The notes beneath the pieces are model-generated. The model had not been told where the DNA came from. It did not search any database and worked only from the letters and a program-made list of their open reading frames with translations. A stretch of DNA of 64,000 bases from Oscillospiraceae bacterium (GTDB taxonomy: Bacteria > Bacillota > Clostridia > Christensenellales > Aristaeellaceae). The DNA is taken from assembly GCA_031269355.1 (NCBI GenBank), contig JAISZG010000074.1, positions 102,711 through 166,710 on the forward strand. The letters run 5' to 3'. Positions within the stretch are counted from its first letter, which is position 1. Each line of letters opens with the position of its first letter. A program made the translations under genes and the position numbers. Shown here one piece after another: positions 53,736 to 61,902 of this stretch.

Positions 53736-54533
53736 ATGAGCGAGATAATAAGGTTCGTTCGCTATCTATACAACGGCGAGGAACACTGGGGGATATCAAA
53801 GGCGCTTTATATTCAAGAGATCAGCGGCGACCCCTGCAACGGTTACCGCGCGACTGATATTCAGCATTCATACGCGGAGCAGAGCGAGAAGCACGACGAA
53901 CATCTTGAGTTTCTTCCGCCTTGCCAGCCAGGGCAGATGATAATCGTCGGTTGGAATTATAAGGATCATACGCCGGGCGCGGCTGGCAAAGGCCCTGAAA
54001 TACCTTTGTTCTATCCATTATCGCCGCGCTCGATCATCGGCCATGGGCATAAGGTGATATATCCCGTCGGATTAAGCCGCGTAGAGCACGAGGCGGAACT
54101 TGTCGTTATAATCGGCAAGCGCGCGAAAAACGTAAAAGCCGCCGACGCGAACGAATATATACTGGGCTACTCCTGCGGAAACGACGTATCCGCGCGCGAT
54201 ATTCAGAATCATCCTGAATACGCGAATCTTCCCCGCGCAAAAACCGTCGATACATTCTCGCCTATCGGGCCGTTTTTGGTGACGGGCATTGATGATCCAT
54301 CTGGCCTGGCGATCGAGGCGCGCGTAAACGGCGAGGTGCGCCAGAGCGCAAAGATAAGCGATATGTTCTTCAGCGTGCCGGAGCTAATCGAATCGATCAC
54401 CCAGTATATGACGCTCGAACCATGGGACGTCATATTCACCGGAACGCCGCAGGGACCCAGCGCAGTTCATCCCGGTGACACGATGGTGGTGCAGATCGAG
54501 AAAGTTGGCGCGCTTATAAACCAGGTGGTTTGA
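53736..54533 (+). CDS. Fumarylacetoacetate hydrolase family protein
   Basis: Enzyme of 265 residues with the FAH fold. Metal ligands lie in VEHEAELVVIIGKRAKNV (two Glu) and in the GNDVSARDIQ segment (Asp). KTVDTFSPIGPFLVTG and IFTGTPQGPSAVHPGD are the other hallmark motifs. Members act as hydrolases, decarboxylases or isomerases on beta-keto acids, for example acylpyruvates; the substrate is open. GGGAGGG precedes the ATG. Monocistronic. Confidence 0.9.
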   Translation: MSEIIRFVRYLYNGEEHWGISKALYIQEISGDPCNGYRATDIQHSYAEQSEKHDEHLEFLPPCQPGQMIIVGWNYKDHTPGAAGKGPEIPLFYPLSPRSIIGHGHKVIYPVGLSRVEHEAELVVIIGKRAKNVKAADANEYILGYSCGNDVSARDIQNHPEYANLPRAKTVDTFSPIGPFLVTGIDDPSGLAIEARVNGEVRQSAKISDMFFSVPELIESITQYMTLEPWDVIFTGTPQGPSAVHPGDTMVVQIEKVGALINQVV

Positions 54534-54924
54534 CGGAGCGGTGTATTGGCGAGTTGGGCGGCGGGGCAGAGCTAGCGCTGAATGAAATCACGAATCGCTT
54601 GCGCGAGGCGCGTCGATTACGCCATCCCGCGCGGCGAAGAAGTTTCGATTTTTATCCATGGCGTGTTCGAAAAATATATCGAGGCTGAATGTGCTGGATT
54701 TTAATGAGGCGCAAGTAACCATGAGTGATGCGCAGCTCCGCCGTGTCGACTGCGCGTAAACCAGCTGCCGCCTGTGGCGGATGAAGGCGGGATTACGCGC
54801 GCGCGACGCCGCAATGGATAAAAGACTGTACATGCAGATCGAGAGATTTTTCGAACACGCCCTAAGTAGGTATTCCTCTATTCGCATTTCCCCCAAATCC
54901 GCTTTGTGCGGGGCGGTGATCCGC
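54534..54924. other. Intergenic region without a supported gene
   Basis: Short frames exist on both strands (for example 102 codons at 54588-54896 minus) but none has a ribosome binding site or recognisable family. The region could be a decayed gene. Confidence 0.4.
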
Positions 54925-56229
54925 TCAGCTTACACAGGATAAAATATTTCCGATGGCGTAAAGCGGCAGGTTCAGCAGCCGATCCTCGCGCCTGTAATCC
55001 GCCATAGACGAACGAATCGATAATGGCGGGTTGAATTTATCGGCATAGGCTTTTAAGCTCTTGCTCTGCAAATTGACCTCCGCTTTTACCTCGAGCGGCA
55101 GAACGGCGTCGCCTGTGTCGAGGAGAAAATCTATCTCGGCAGTGTTGCGGTCGTTCGTCCAGTAATACGGCTTAATTCCCCGAAGTGTCTTTAGCTGCTG
55201 CAGCACATATTGCTCGGTCAGCGCGCCTTTAAATTCTTTGAACAATTCATTGCCGTCAAGCAGCGCATCCTGCCGCAGCTGTGTCATACAGGATAACAAG
55301 CCTACGTCGACAAAAAACAGCTTGAAGGCTTTTAAATCTTCATAGGCTTTCAGCGGCAAGCTCGGCGCGGTCGCCCGATAAACCTTATGCACAAGCCCAC
55401 AATCAGTCAGCCACATCAGCGCGTATTCATAATCTTTTGCTCTCGCACCTTCTTTAATAATCCCATATATAAATTTCTTGTTTTCCTTTGTGAGCTGCGC
55501 CGGAATGCTGTTCCAAAGCATACGGATTCGCGGCACGACTTCATTAGGCGCATGTTTGGAAAAATCCTGCTCATACGCCGCAAGGATGCGCTGCTGAATC
55601 TCACGCGCTTCATTGAAATCGCGGCTTGCCGAGAAATTCATAACGACCTCCGGCATGCCTCCCACATAGTAGTAGTGCTTTAATAGATCGATATATTCCT
55701 GCTTGAACGTGGTCGCCATCGCGAAATCGCCTTTATCCAAAAGTTCGGCGAACCGCTCTTTACCCATTGCTTTCATAAATTCAATAAAAGACAACGGATA
55801 TAAATCTAAAAATTCCACCTTGCCGACCGGAAACGACGTGCCTTGATGAAGCGCGACTCCAAGCAACGAACCCGCGCATATGATTTGATATTGCGGCGCG
55901 TTCTCGTCAAAATATTTGAGCGACGTTAAGGCCTGCGGAACTTCCTGTATCTCGTCAAATATGATGAGCGTGTTTTCCGGGTTAATCTTATGTCCTGCGT
56001 ACAATTCAATCCCTGTGACAAGGCGCGCAACGTCAAGGTCTGCGGAGAATAACTCACGCATGAGCCGGTTGTTGTCAAAGCTGACGTAGACGGTATGCGC
56101 ATAGGCAGACGCGCCAAACGCTTTCATCAGCCATGTCTTGCCGACTTGCCGTGCTCCGCGAATAATCAGCGGCTTGCGATTATTTTTTTCTTTCCATTTA
56201 TACAACTGTTCTATTGCGGCTCGATACAT
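54925..56229 (-). CDS. AAA_14 / DUF4143 ATPase
   Basis: Protein of 434 residues. An N-terminal AAA domain has Walker A IRGARQVGKTWLM and Walker B LIIFDEIQEVP. The DUF4143 C-terminal part ends in a PD-(D/E)XK-like element (AEIDFLL, then LPLEVKAEVN). These proteins are common, often multi-copy, in anaerobes and are of unknown function. The ATG at 56229 follows GGAGATG at a good distance; the frame upstream to 56280 is not needed. Monocistronic and possibly mobile. Confidence 0.88.
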   Translation of the reverse strand: MYRAAIEQLYKWKEKNNRKPLIIRGARQVGKTWLMKAFGASAYAHTVYVSFDNNRLMRELFSADLDVARLVTGIELYAGHKINPENTLIIFDEIQEVPQALTSLKYFDENAPQYQIICAGSLLGVALHQGTSFPVGKVEFLDLYPLSFIEFMKAMGKERFAELLDKGDFAMATTFKQEYIDLLKHYYYVGGMPEVVMNFSASRDFNEAREIQQRILAAYEQDFSKHAPNEVVPRIRMLWNSIPAQLTKENKKFIYGIIKEGARAKDYEYALMWLTDCGLVHKVYRATAPSLPLKAYEDLKAFKLFFVDVGLLSCMTQLRQDALLDGNELFKEFKGALTEQYVLQQLKTLRGIKPYYWTNDRNTAEIDFLLDTGDAVLPLEVKAEVNLQSKSLKAYADKFNPPLSIRSSMADYRREDRLLNLPLYAIGNILSCVS

Positions 56230-56369
56230 AGTGCGGCATCTCCAATCGAAATCCATTGTAATATTGTATGACGTAAGCACAAAAATTACAACGACTTTTC
56301 GTCTTTAAACGACACTTTTTTATGCGTAGTAAGCGGAGCCGAATGCGAAGCGCAGCCTAGCTGTAACTT

Positions 56370-56396
56370 ATTCAAAAAAACTCCAAAGGAGTTTTT
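56370..56396 (+). repeat. Dispersed ATTCAA-N2-AAACTCC repeat, copy 3
   Basis: ATTCAAAAAAACTCC, then AAAGGAGTTTTT. AAACTCC and GGAGTTT form a hairpin with a T-run, like copy 2 at 53685. Confidence 0.6.
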
Positions 56397-56451
56397 ACAT
56401 AATTTTAATGCCTATTCGAAAATTATGCCGCGCCGCCTGCGAAATTTCCGC

Positions 56452-56480
56452 TTGCGCGCGCCGACGCTTTCAGGTATACT
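56452..56480 (+). promoter_or_regulatory. Promoter of the pheST T-box transcript
   Basis: TTGCGC (56452-56457) and TATACT (56475-56480) with 17 bases between, just before the T-box leader. Confidence 0.6.
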
Positions 56481-56486
56481 ATGAAA

Positions 56487-56792
56487 ACTAAAGGCGATGA
56501 CGGAGACGGCGCGCTGCGGCCATCCCAACCAGAGAGAACGCGCGGACGCGAGTCCGGCTGAAAAGCGTTTTTGGGATAGCGGCGAGATTCACTCCAGAGC
56601 CGCGCCCTGAAACCCAAGCGGCTGTAGGGGACGACGTACGGCGCCCGTTAAAGCGCCAAGGATTCGGAATACGTTTGCGTGATGATTCCGGTTCCGGAAA
56701 AGCGGTCAGCGCGATAATCGGTCGCGCGGCAAATTGGGTGGTACCACGGGCGTAACGCGCTCCGTCCCTTGCGGGGGCGGAGCGTTTTGTTT
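56487..56792 (+). promoter_or_regulatory. T-box leader (phenylalanine) upstream of pheS
   Basis: A leader of about 305 bases. The T-box core TGGGTGGTACCACGG (56735-56749) is present. An AGAGAGA loop element marks stem I, and GATTCAC (TTC at 56587-56589) is the likely phenylalanine specifier. The terminator CGCTCCGTCCC/GGGGGCGGAGCG (56758-56784) ends in TTTTGTTT. Uncharged tRNA-Phe binding would form the antiterminator and switch on pheST. Confidence 0.9.
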
Positions 56793-56874
56793 ATTGCGGG
56801 TATGGGGCTAGGCCTCATACCATTCAGGGCGGCGGGGCGCGGGGCCTTGCGCCAGCCAAAAAGGGGGGCGAAGT

Positions 56875-57897
56875 ATGCGCGAACAAATCGAAAAGCTGCG
56901 GCAGGAAGCGCGGCGCGCCGCAGACGAGGCGAATACTCCGGCTGAATTGGAAAACGCGCGCGTTCATTATTTCGGGAAAAAGGGATCGTTTACGCTGCTG
57001 CTGCGCGGGCTTGGGCAAATGCCGCCGGCGGAGCGTCCGCAGGCGGGGCAGCGGATAAACGAAGCGCGCGCCGAAACGGAACTCTGGTTCGACAGGCGCG
57101 CGGCCGATCTTAAGATTCAGGAGCGCGCGCTCAAGCTGAAATCCGAAACGATAGACGTTACGGAACCGCGAGGCGCGAGAAAGCTTGGCAGCCTTCACCC
57201 TATCTCCATAGTGCTCAACGACTTGGTCGATCTGTTCGTGGGAATGGGCTACGAAACGGTCGAGGGGCCGGAGATAGAATACGATCGATATAACTTCGAG
57301 CTGTTGAACCAACCGAAAAACCATCCGGCGCGCGACGCGCAGGATACCTTTTATATCGAAGACAATATAGTGCTTCGCTCGCATACCTCGCCCGTTCAGG
57401 CTCGCGTAATGCTCGAGCGCAAGCCGCCGATTCGGATAATCAGCGCGGGGCGAGTATACCGCGCGGACGAGGTGGACGCGACTCATTCGCCAGTATTCCA
57501 TCAATTGGAAGGGCTTTATATCGACAAGCGCGTGCGAATGTCAGATCTTAAGGGAACGCTCGACATATTCGCGAAGCGCCTGTACGGCGCCGACGCAGCC
57601 ACAAGGTTCAGACCGTCGTTCTTCCCGTTTACGGAGCCTTCCGCAGAGGTCGATTTAACATGCCCCGCGTGCAAAGGCGGCGGCTGCCGCGTATGCAAGG
57701 GCACAGGCTGGATAGAGCTGCTGGGCAGCGGAATGGTAAATCCCAAGGTGCTTGAGATGTGCGGCATCGATAGCTCGGTGTATTCCGGATTCGCGTTTGG
57801 TATCGGGTTGGAACGCGTGGCTATGCGCAGATACGGAGTATCCGATATGCGCTGGCTGTTCGAGGGCGACGCGCGGCTGCTCTCGCAGTTCCGTTGA
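56875..57897 (+). CDS. pheS: Phenylalanyl-tRNA synthetase alpha subunit
   Basis: Class II synthetase subunit of 340 residues. An N-terminal coiled coil is followed by the catalytic core with HPISIVLNDLVDLFVGMGYE, motif 2 (SAGRVYRADEVDATHSPVFHQ) and motif 3 (GFAFGIGLERVAMRRYGV). A cysteine-rich loop (CPACKGGGCRVC) precedes GWIELLGSGMVNP. GGGGGG precedes the ATG. It is under T-box control and followed 12 bases later by pheT. Confidence 0.97.
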   Translation: MREQIEKLRQEARRAADEANTPAELENARVHYFGKKGSFTLLLRGLGQMPPAERPQAGQRINEARAETELWFDRRAADLKIQERALKLKSETIDVTEPRGARKLGSLHPISIVLNDLVDLFVGMGYETVEGPEIEYDRYNFELLNQPKNHPARDAQDTFYIEDNIVLRSHTSPVQARVMLERKPPIRIISAGRVYRADEVDATHSPVFHQLEGLYIDKRVRMSDLKGTLDIFAKRLYGADAATRFRPSFFPFTEPSAEVDLTCPACKGGGCRVCKGTGWIELLGSGMVNPKVLEMCGIDSSVYSGFAFGIGLERVAMRRYGVSDMRWLFEGDARLLSQFR

Positions 57898-57909
57898 GGA
57901 GGTATTCGT

Positions 57910-60327
57910 ATGAAACTGCCGCTGAGCTGGATAAAAGAATATGTTAACATAAATGTTTCTGCGGACGAGTATCGTTCGCGGATGATTCTCGCGGGCGACG
58001 GAATAGAAGGCGTGGAAGAGCCTGGCGCGGAGATATCGAACGTGGTCGTCGGGCGGATAGAATCGATCCGCAAGCACGCCAACTCCGATCATCTGCTGAT
58101 ATGCCGGGTGGACGTCGGCGGCGAAGCTCTGCAGATAGTAACCGGCGCGCCAAACGTTTTCGAAGGCGCGTATGTGCCTGTCGCGCTTCATGGCGCGTTC
58201 CTTCCCGGGGGCAAATCAATCAAGCGCGGCAAGCTGCGCGGCGAGGTATCGGAGGGAATGCTGTGCAGCGGCTCGGAGCTGAACGTTCCCGACGCGCTGT
58301 ATCCCGGCGCGGGCGTGGACGGCATATTGATATTTAACGAGCCTCATCCGCCGGGGGCGGACGTGCGTCCTATTCTTGGCATAGACGATACTATAATCGA
58401 TTTCGAGGTGCTCGCTAACCGCCCGGATTGCCTTTGCGCATGGGGCATTGCCAGGGAATCCGCCGCCGTGCTTGGAACGGAGTTTCGCAAACCCGAGATC
58501 AAAGTGAAAACATCCGGTGGGAATATCGGGGATTTCGCGTCCGTCGACGTGCGGGACGGCGCGCTGTGCCCCCGATATACCGCGTGCGCGATCAATAACG
58601 CGCGCGTCGCGCCGTCGCCCATGTGGATGCGCAAGGCGCTGAACGGCGCGGGCATGCGCTCGATAAATAATATTGTAGACATAACTAACTACGTAATGCT
58701 CGAGACCGGTCATCCGATGCACGCGTTCGATTTGGATAAAGTTCGAGGGCGGCGCATAATCGTACGCCGCGCGTCGCCGGGCGAGACGCTGCGCACCCTC
58801 GACGAAAAGGAGCGCACGCTTACCTGCGACATGCTGGTTATAGCGGACGCGGAAGGCGCGACCGGCCTGGCCGGCATTATGGGCGGCGAGGAAAGCGAGA
58901 TTACTCAAGATACGAAGGTTATTTTGTTTGAGTGCGCGGCGTTTGACCGCACTAGCGTTCGCCTTACATCGCGCGCGCTGGGAATGCGAACGGAATCCTC
59001 CGGCAGGTTCGAGAAGGGTGTGACGCCCGAGACGGTTCGCACGGCCATGCTGCGCGCGTGCCAGCTTGTAAATCTGCTGAACGCGGGAGACGTAGTAGGC
59101 GAATCGCCGGACAACGGCATGATGATCGATCTATATCCCAACCCATCACTGCCCGCCGCCGTTCGCGCCGATTGCGCTCGCATACGAGAGCGCATCGGCG
59201 TGGACGTGCCCGACGAGCGAATGGCCGAAATCCTCCGCGCGCTGCACTTCGGCGTTTCGCTGGACGGCGGCGCGCTGACCGCAATGCCGCCCGCGTTTCG
59301 GCAGGATGTCGATCAGGAAGCCGACCTCGCGGAAGAGATAATTCGATTATATGGTTATCATCATCTTAAACCGACGCTGCCCATCGGCGCTGGCATACCG
59401 GGAAAGCGCAGCGAGCGCATGCGAATGACGGACAGCGTGAAGGCGTTTCTTCGCGCTTGGGGCGGAAACGAAACCCTCGCGTTTTCGTTCGTCAGCCCGG
59501 CGTCGCTGGAAAAGCTTGGGCTTCCGGCGGGCGATCTGCGGCTGTCGCCAGTGGCTATCCGCAATCCGCTGGGCGAGGATACTAAGGTGATGCGCACCAC
59601 GCTGGTTCCATCGATGCTGGACGCGCTGGCGCTGAATCAAAGCCGAAAGAACGAGGCATGCTTATTATTTGAAACCGGCGCGGCGTTTGAGACCATACGC
59701 GGCGGCGCTCAAAAAAAAGAAGGCGAGCTGCCGTGGGAACGCCAAACGCTGTGCATCGGCGCGTACGGAGCGTCCGTCGATTTCTATGAAATGCGCGGGA
59801 TAGTTGAAGCGCTTCTGAAATCGTTCGGCATCGCCGCAGCGATCGAGCGCGGAGCGGACGCGTATTATCATCCGGGACGGTCGGCGCGGCTTACCGCAAG
59901 CGGACAATCCGTCGCGCAGCTCGGCGAAGCGCATCCGGATACGGCTGAACGGTTTCGCATAGAGGGACGGGTTTATATCGCTGAAATCGATCTGGACGCG
60001 CTCGCCGCGCTAGCCGTGCCCGCGCCTCCGATACGCGAGCTGCCGCGCCATCCTGCGGTGTCGCGCGACGTCGCGCTGACGATGGATGAATCCGTGCCCC
60101 TGGGAGGAGTGCGCGACGCGATCGAAAATGCGTGCGGGCCGCTGCTGGAGTCCGCTTCGCTATTTGATGTATACCGAGGCGCGCGGCTTGGCGGCAAAAA
60201 ATCCGCCGCGTTCTCGCTTCGATTCCGCGCTCCGGATCGAACGCTCACAGACGAGGAAGTCGATAAGATATTCGAGCGTATGTTATCGTCCGTTGAGGAA
60301 CAATATGGCGCGGAGATCCGCAAATAA
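57910..60327 (+). CDS. pheT: Phenylalanyl-tRNA synthetase beta subunit
   Basis: Subunit of 805 residues. An EMAP-like tRNA-binding domain (residues 40-150), the B3/B4 editing domain, the B5 domain (RIRERIGVDVPDERMAEIL), the class II-like core and the C-terminal FDX-ACB domain (ELPRHPAVSRDVALTMDE) are all present. GAGGAGG precedes the ATG. It forms the alpha2-beta2 enzyme with PheS. Confidence 0.97.
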   Translation: MKLPLSWIKEYVNINVSADEYRSRMILAGDGIEGVEEPGAEISNVVVGRIESIRKHANSDHLLICRVDVGGEALQIVTGAPNVFEGAYVPVALHGAFLPGGKSIKRGKLRGEVSEGMLCSGSELNVPDALYPGAGVDGILIFNEPHPPGADVRPILGIDDTIIDFEVLANRPDCLCAWGIARESAAVLGTEFRKPEIKVKTSGGNIGDFASVDVRDGALCPRYTACAINNARVAPSPMWMRKALNGAGMRSINNIVDITNYVMLETGHPMHAFDLDKVRGRRIIVRRASPGETLRTLDEKERTLTCDMLVIADAEGATGLAGIMGGEESEITQDTKVILFECAAFDRTSVRLTSRALGMRTESSGRFEKGVTPETVRTAMLRACQLVNLLNAGDVVGESPDNGMMIDLYPNPSLPAAVRADCARIRERIGVDVPDERMAEILRALHFGVSLDGGALTAMPPAFRQDVDQEADLAEEIIRLYGYHHLKPTLPIGAGIPGKRSERMRMTDSVKAFLRAWGGNETLAFSFVSPASLEKLGLPAGDLRLSPVAIRNPLGEDTKVMRTTLVPSMLDALALNQSRKNEACLLFETGAAFETIRGGAQKKEGELPWERQTLCIGAYGASVDFYEMRGIVEALLKSFGIAAAIERGADAYYHPGRSARLTASGQSVAQLGEAHPDTAERFRIEGRVYIAEIDLDALAALAVPAPPIRELPRHPAVSRDVALTMDESVPLGGVRDAIENACGPLLESASLFDVYRGARLGGKKSAAFSLRFRAPDRTLTDEEVDKIFERMLSSVEEQYGAEIRK

Positions 60328-60389
60328 ACCGTCCGCAGGCGGATGAAGGCGCGGCGCAATACGCTGTAACGCGCCGCATGAGGTAAATT

Positions 60390-60632
60390 ATGAATCGCGA
60401 AGACATCGAGCGCATCAACGAACTGGCACGCAAACAGAAAACCGTTGGGCTGAACAAACTTGAACAAGCGGAGCAGCAAGGATTGCGCAACCAATACCTC
60501 CGCGATTTCCGCGAGAACATGAGGGCGACGCTGGAATCTGTACGCGTAGAACAGGAAGACGGCAGCTACGCGCCGCTCGTAAAGCGGAACGACGGCGATC
60601 GCGGGTGCGGCGCGGAGCCGCGCGACAGATGA
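60390..60632 (+). CDS. DUF896 family protein (YnzC-like)
   Basis: Protein of 80 residues. The helical hairpin IERINELARKQKTVGLNKLE, then QQGLRNQYLRDFRENMR, is the DUF896 signature. The role of this family is unknown. The tail after residue 55 is not conserved in the family. ATGAGG lies 10 bases before the ATG, a weak site. It overlaps the next gene by four bases. Confidence 0.88.
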   Translation: MNREDIERINELARKQKTVGLNKLEQAEQQGLRNQYLRDFRENMRATLESVRVEQEDGSYAPLVKRNDGDRGCGAEPRDR

Positions 60633-61177
60633 TAACGGGAAAATGGTTTCCGCCCGGAGCGCGCCCCGACGAAGCCGCGCTAATTTGGGAGGAAACGTTC
60701 GGCTCGGCGGATGGATCGATCCGCGTGCGGGACAATCTCGCACGCGTCGCTTGCTTGCGCGACGACTGCGGGCAATGCGTGGCCGCCGTGCGGTTGTATT
60801 ACGCCGACGGCGCGTACTGGATCGATTCGCTTGCCGTGCGGGAGTGTGCGCGCGGACAGGGCTATGGAGATCTATTGATTCGAATGGCGCTGGATATGGC
60901 GCTGACGCACGGCGCGCGCGCGATTCGGTTAGAGTCGCCGCGCGGCTGCGCAGCGTTCTTCCAGCGCTATGGTTTTTATAATATTGATGATATAGATATA
61001 ATTGAAGGCGTTTCGGCGGACAGCGCGGCTTCGATCCAACGCGCGTCCCTGATCCAAATGGAAGCGATGGCGGGAGACGTTCGATTGAGCTGCGCGGCTT
61101 CGCGGTCGGCGAGCGCGCGCGGGTACGGAGCGCCCGCCCAGACGATTCGCGCCCAATATAATCCGCAGGGCGAGTAG
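60629..61177 (+). CDS. GNAT family N-acetyltransferase
   Basis: Protein of 182 residues. The acetyl-CoA site is formed by IDSLAVRECARGQGYGDLLI, with the R-x-x-G-x-G pattern. Further on come IRLESPRGCAAFFQRYGF and a short unrelated C-terminal tail. The ATG at 60629 overlaps the DUF896 stop (ATGA), which indicates coupled translation. The acceptor is unknown. Confidence 0.85.
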   Translation: MITGKWFPPGARPDEAALIWEETFGSADGSIRVRDNLARVACLRDDCGQCVAAVRLYYADGAYWIDSLAVRECARGQGYGDLLIRMALDMALTHGARAIRLESPRGCAAFFQRYGFYNIDDIDIIEGVSADSAASIQRASLIQMEAMAGDVRLSCAASRSASARGYGAPAQTIRAQYNPQGE

Positions 61178-61185
61178 GAGGCGCA

Positions 61186-61695
61186 ATGTCGACGATTGAG
61201 TTAAATCTGCCGTTTACCAGGGAAGAAGCGTCTCGAGTAAAGCCCGGGGATATCGCCGTTCTAAGCGGCGTAGTATATACCGCGCGCGACGCCGCGCACA
61301 AGCGTATGTTCGCGCTGCTGGATGATGGGCTGCCGCTTCCGTTTGATATTAAGAATCAAACGATCTATTACGCCGGACCCGCCCCCGCGAAACCCGGGCG
61401 GGTAATAGGCCCGTGTGGACCGACGACAAGCTCCCGGATGGATAACTATGCGCCGCGGCTGATTCGCCTGGGCTTAACGGGTATGATCGGGAAAGGCGAA
61501 CGCGGCGATAGCGTACGGCAGGCTCTGAGGGAAACCGGCTCGTTGTACTTTCAGGCGGTTGGCGGAGCGGCCGCGCTGATCGCTCGATGCGTAAAAAGCG
61601 CGGAGGTAATCGCTTTTGAGGATTTGGGAACGGAGGCGGTTCGCAGGCTGACGATCGAAGGACTGCGCGCGCGAGTGTACGATCCGTATCAATAA
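61186..61695 (+). CDS. Fumarate hydratase class I beta-type subunit (Fe-S hydro-lyase C-terminal domain)
   Basis: Protein of 169 residues. KPGDIAVLSGVVYTARDAAHKR, YYAGPAPAKPGRVIGPCGPTTS and GMIGKGERGD are the conserved motifs of the beta half of class I fumarases and L(+)-tartrate dehydratases. TAGGAGG precedes the ATG. The alpha half, which holds the 4Fe-4S cluster, is normally adjacent but is not in this window. Fumarase or another hydro-lyase cannot be decided. Confidence 0.9.
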   Translation: MSTIELNLPFTREEASRVKPGDIAVLSGVVYTARDAAHKRMFALLDDGLPLPFDIKNQTIYYAGPAPAKPGRVIGPCGPTTSSRMDNYAPRLIRLGLTGMIGKGERGDSVRQALRETGSLYFQAVGGAAALIARCVKSAEVIAFEDLGTEAVRRLTIEGLRARVYDPYQ

Positions 61696-61780
61696 GTAGG
61701 ATTGCGCCTCAGAAACTTCAGCCAACAGCATATTTAATCTATACGACCAAAACATATACAATATAATAATTATATGTTTA

Positions 61781-61810
61781 CCCGCCGGATGCTCTCGCGC
61801 CCGGCGGGTT
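61781..61810. terminator. Terminator between the hydro-lyase and thioester-domain genes
   Basis: CCCGCCGG pairs with CCGGCGGG around a 12-base loop. T-tails are weak on both sides. Confidence 0.5.
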
Positions 61811-61902
61811 GCTTGACGACATTATCAACCTAACTATGATTGAGCACGCTGAATTTGCGGCCATAAGCGGCGCCGCCGCGAGTAGACGCGCTCGCGCTAT
61901 TG

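Noticed and set aside
54588..54896. 102-codon minus-strand frame
   Set aside because: No ribosome binding site and no family pattern; kept only as part of a possible decayed region.
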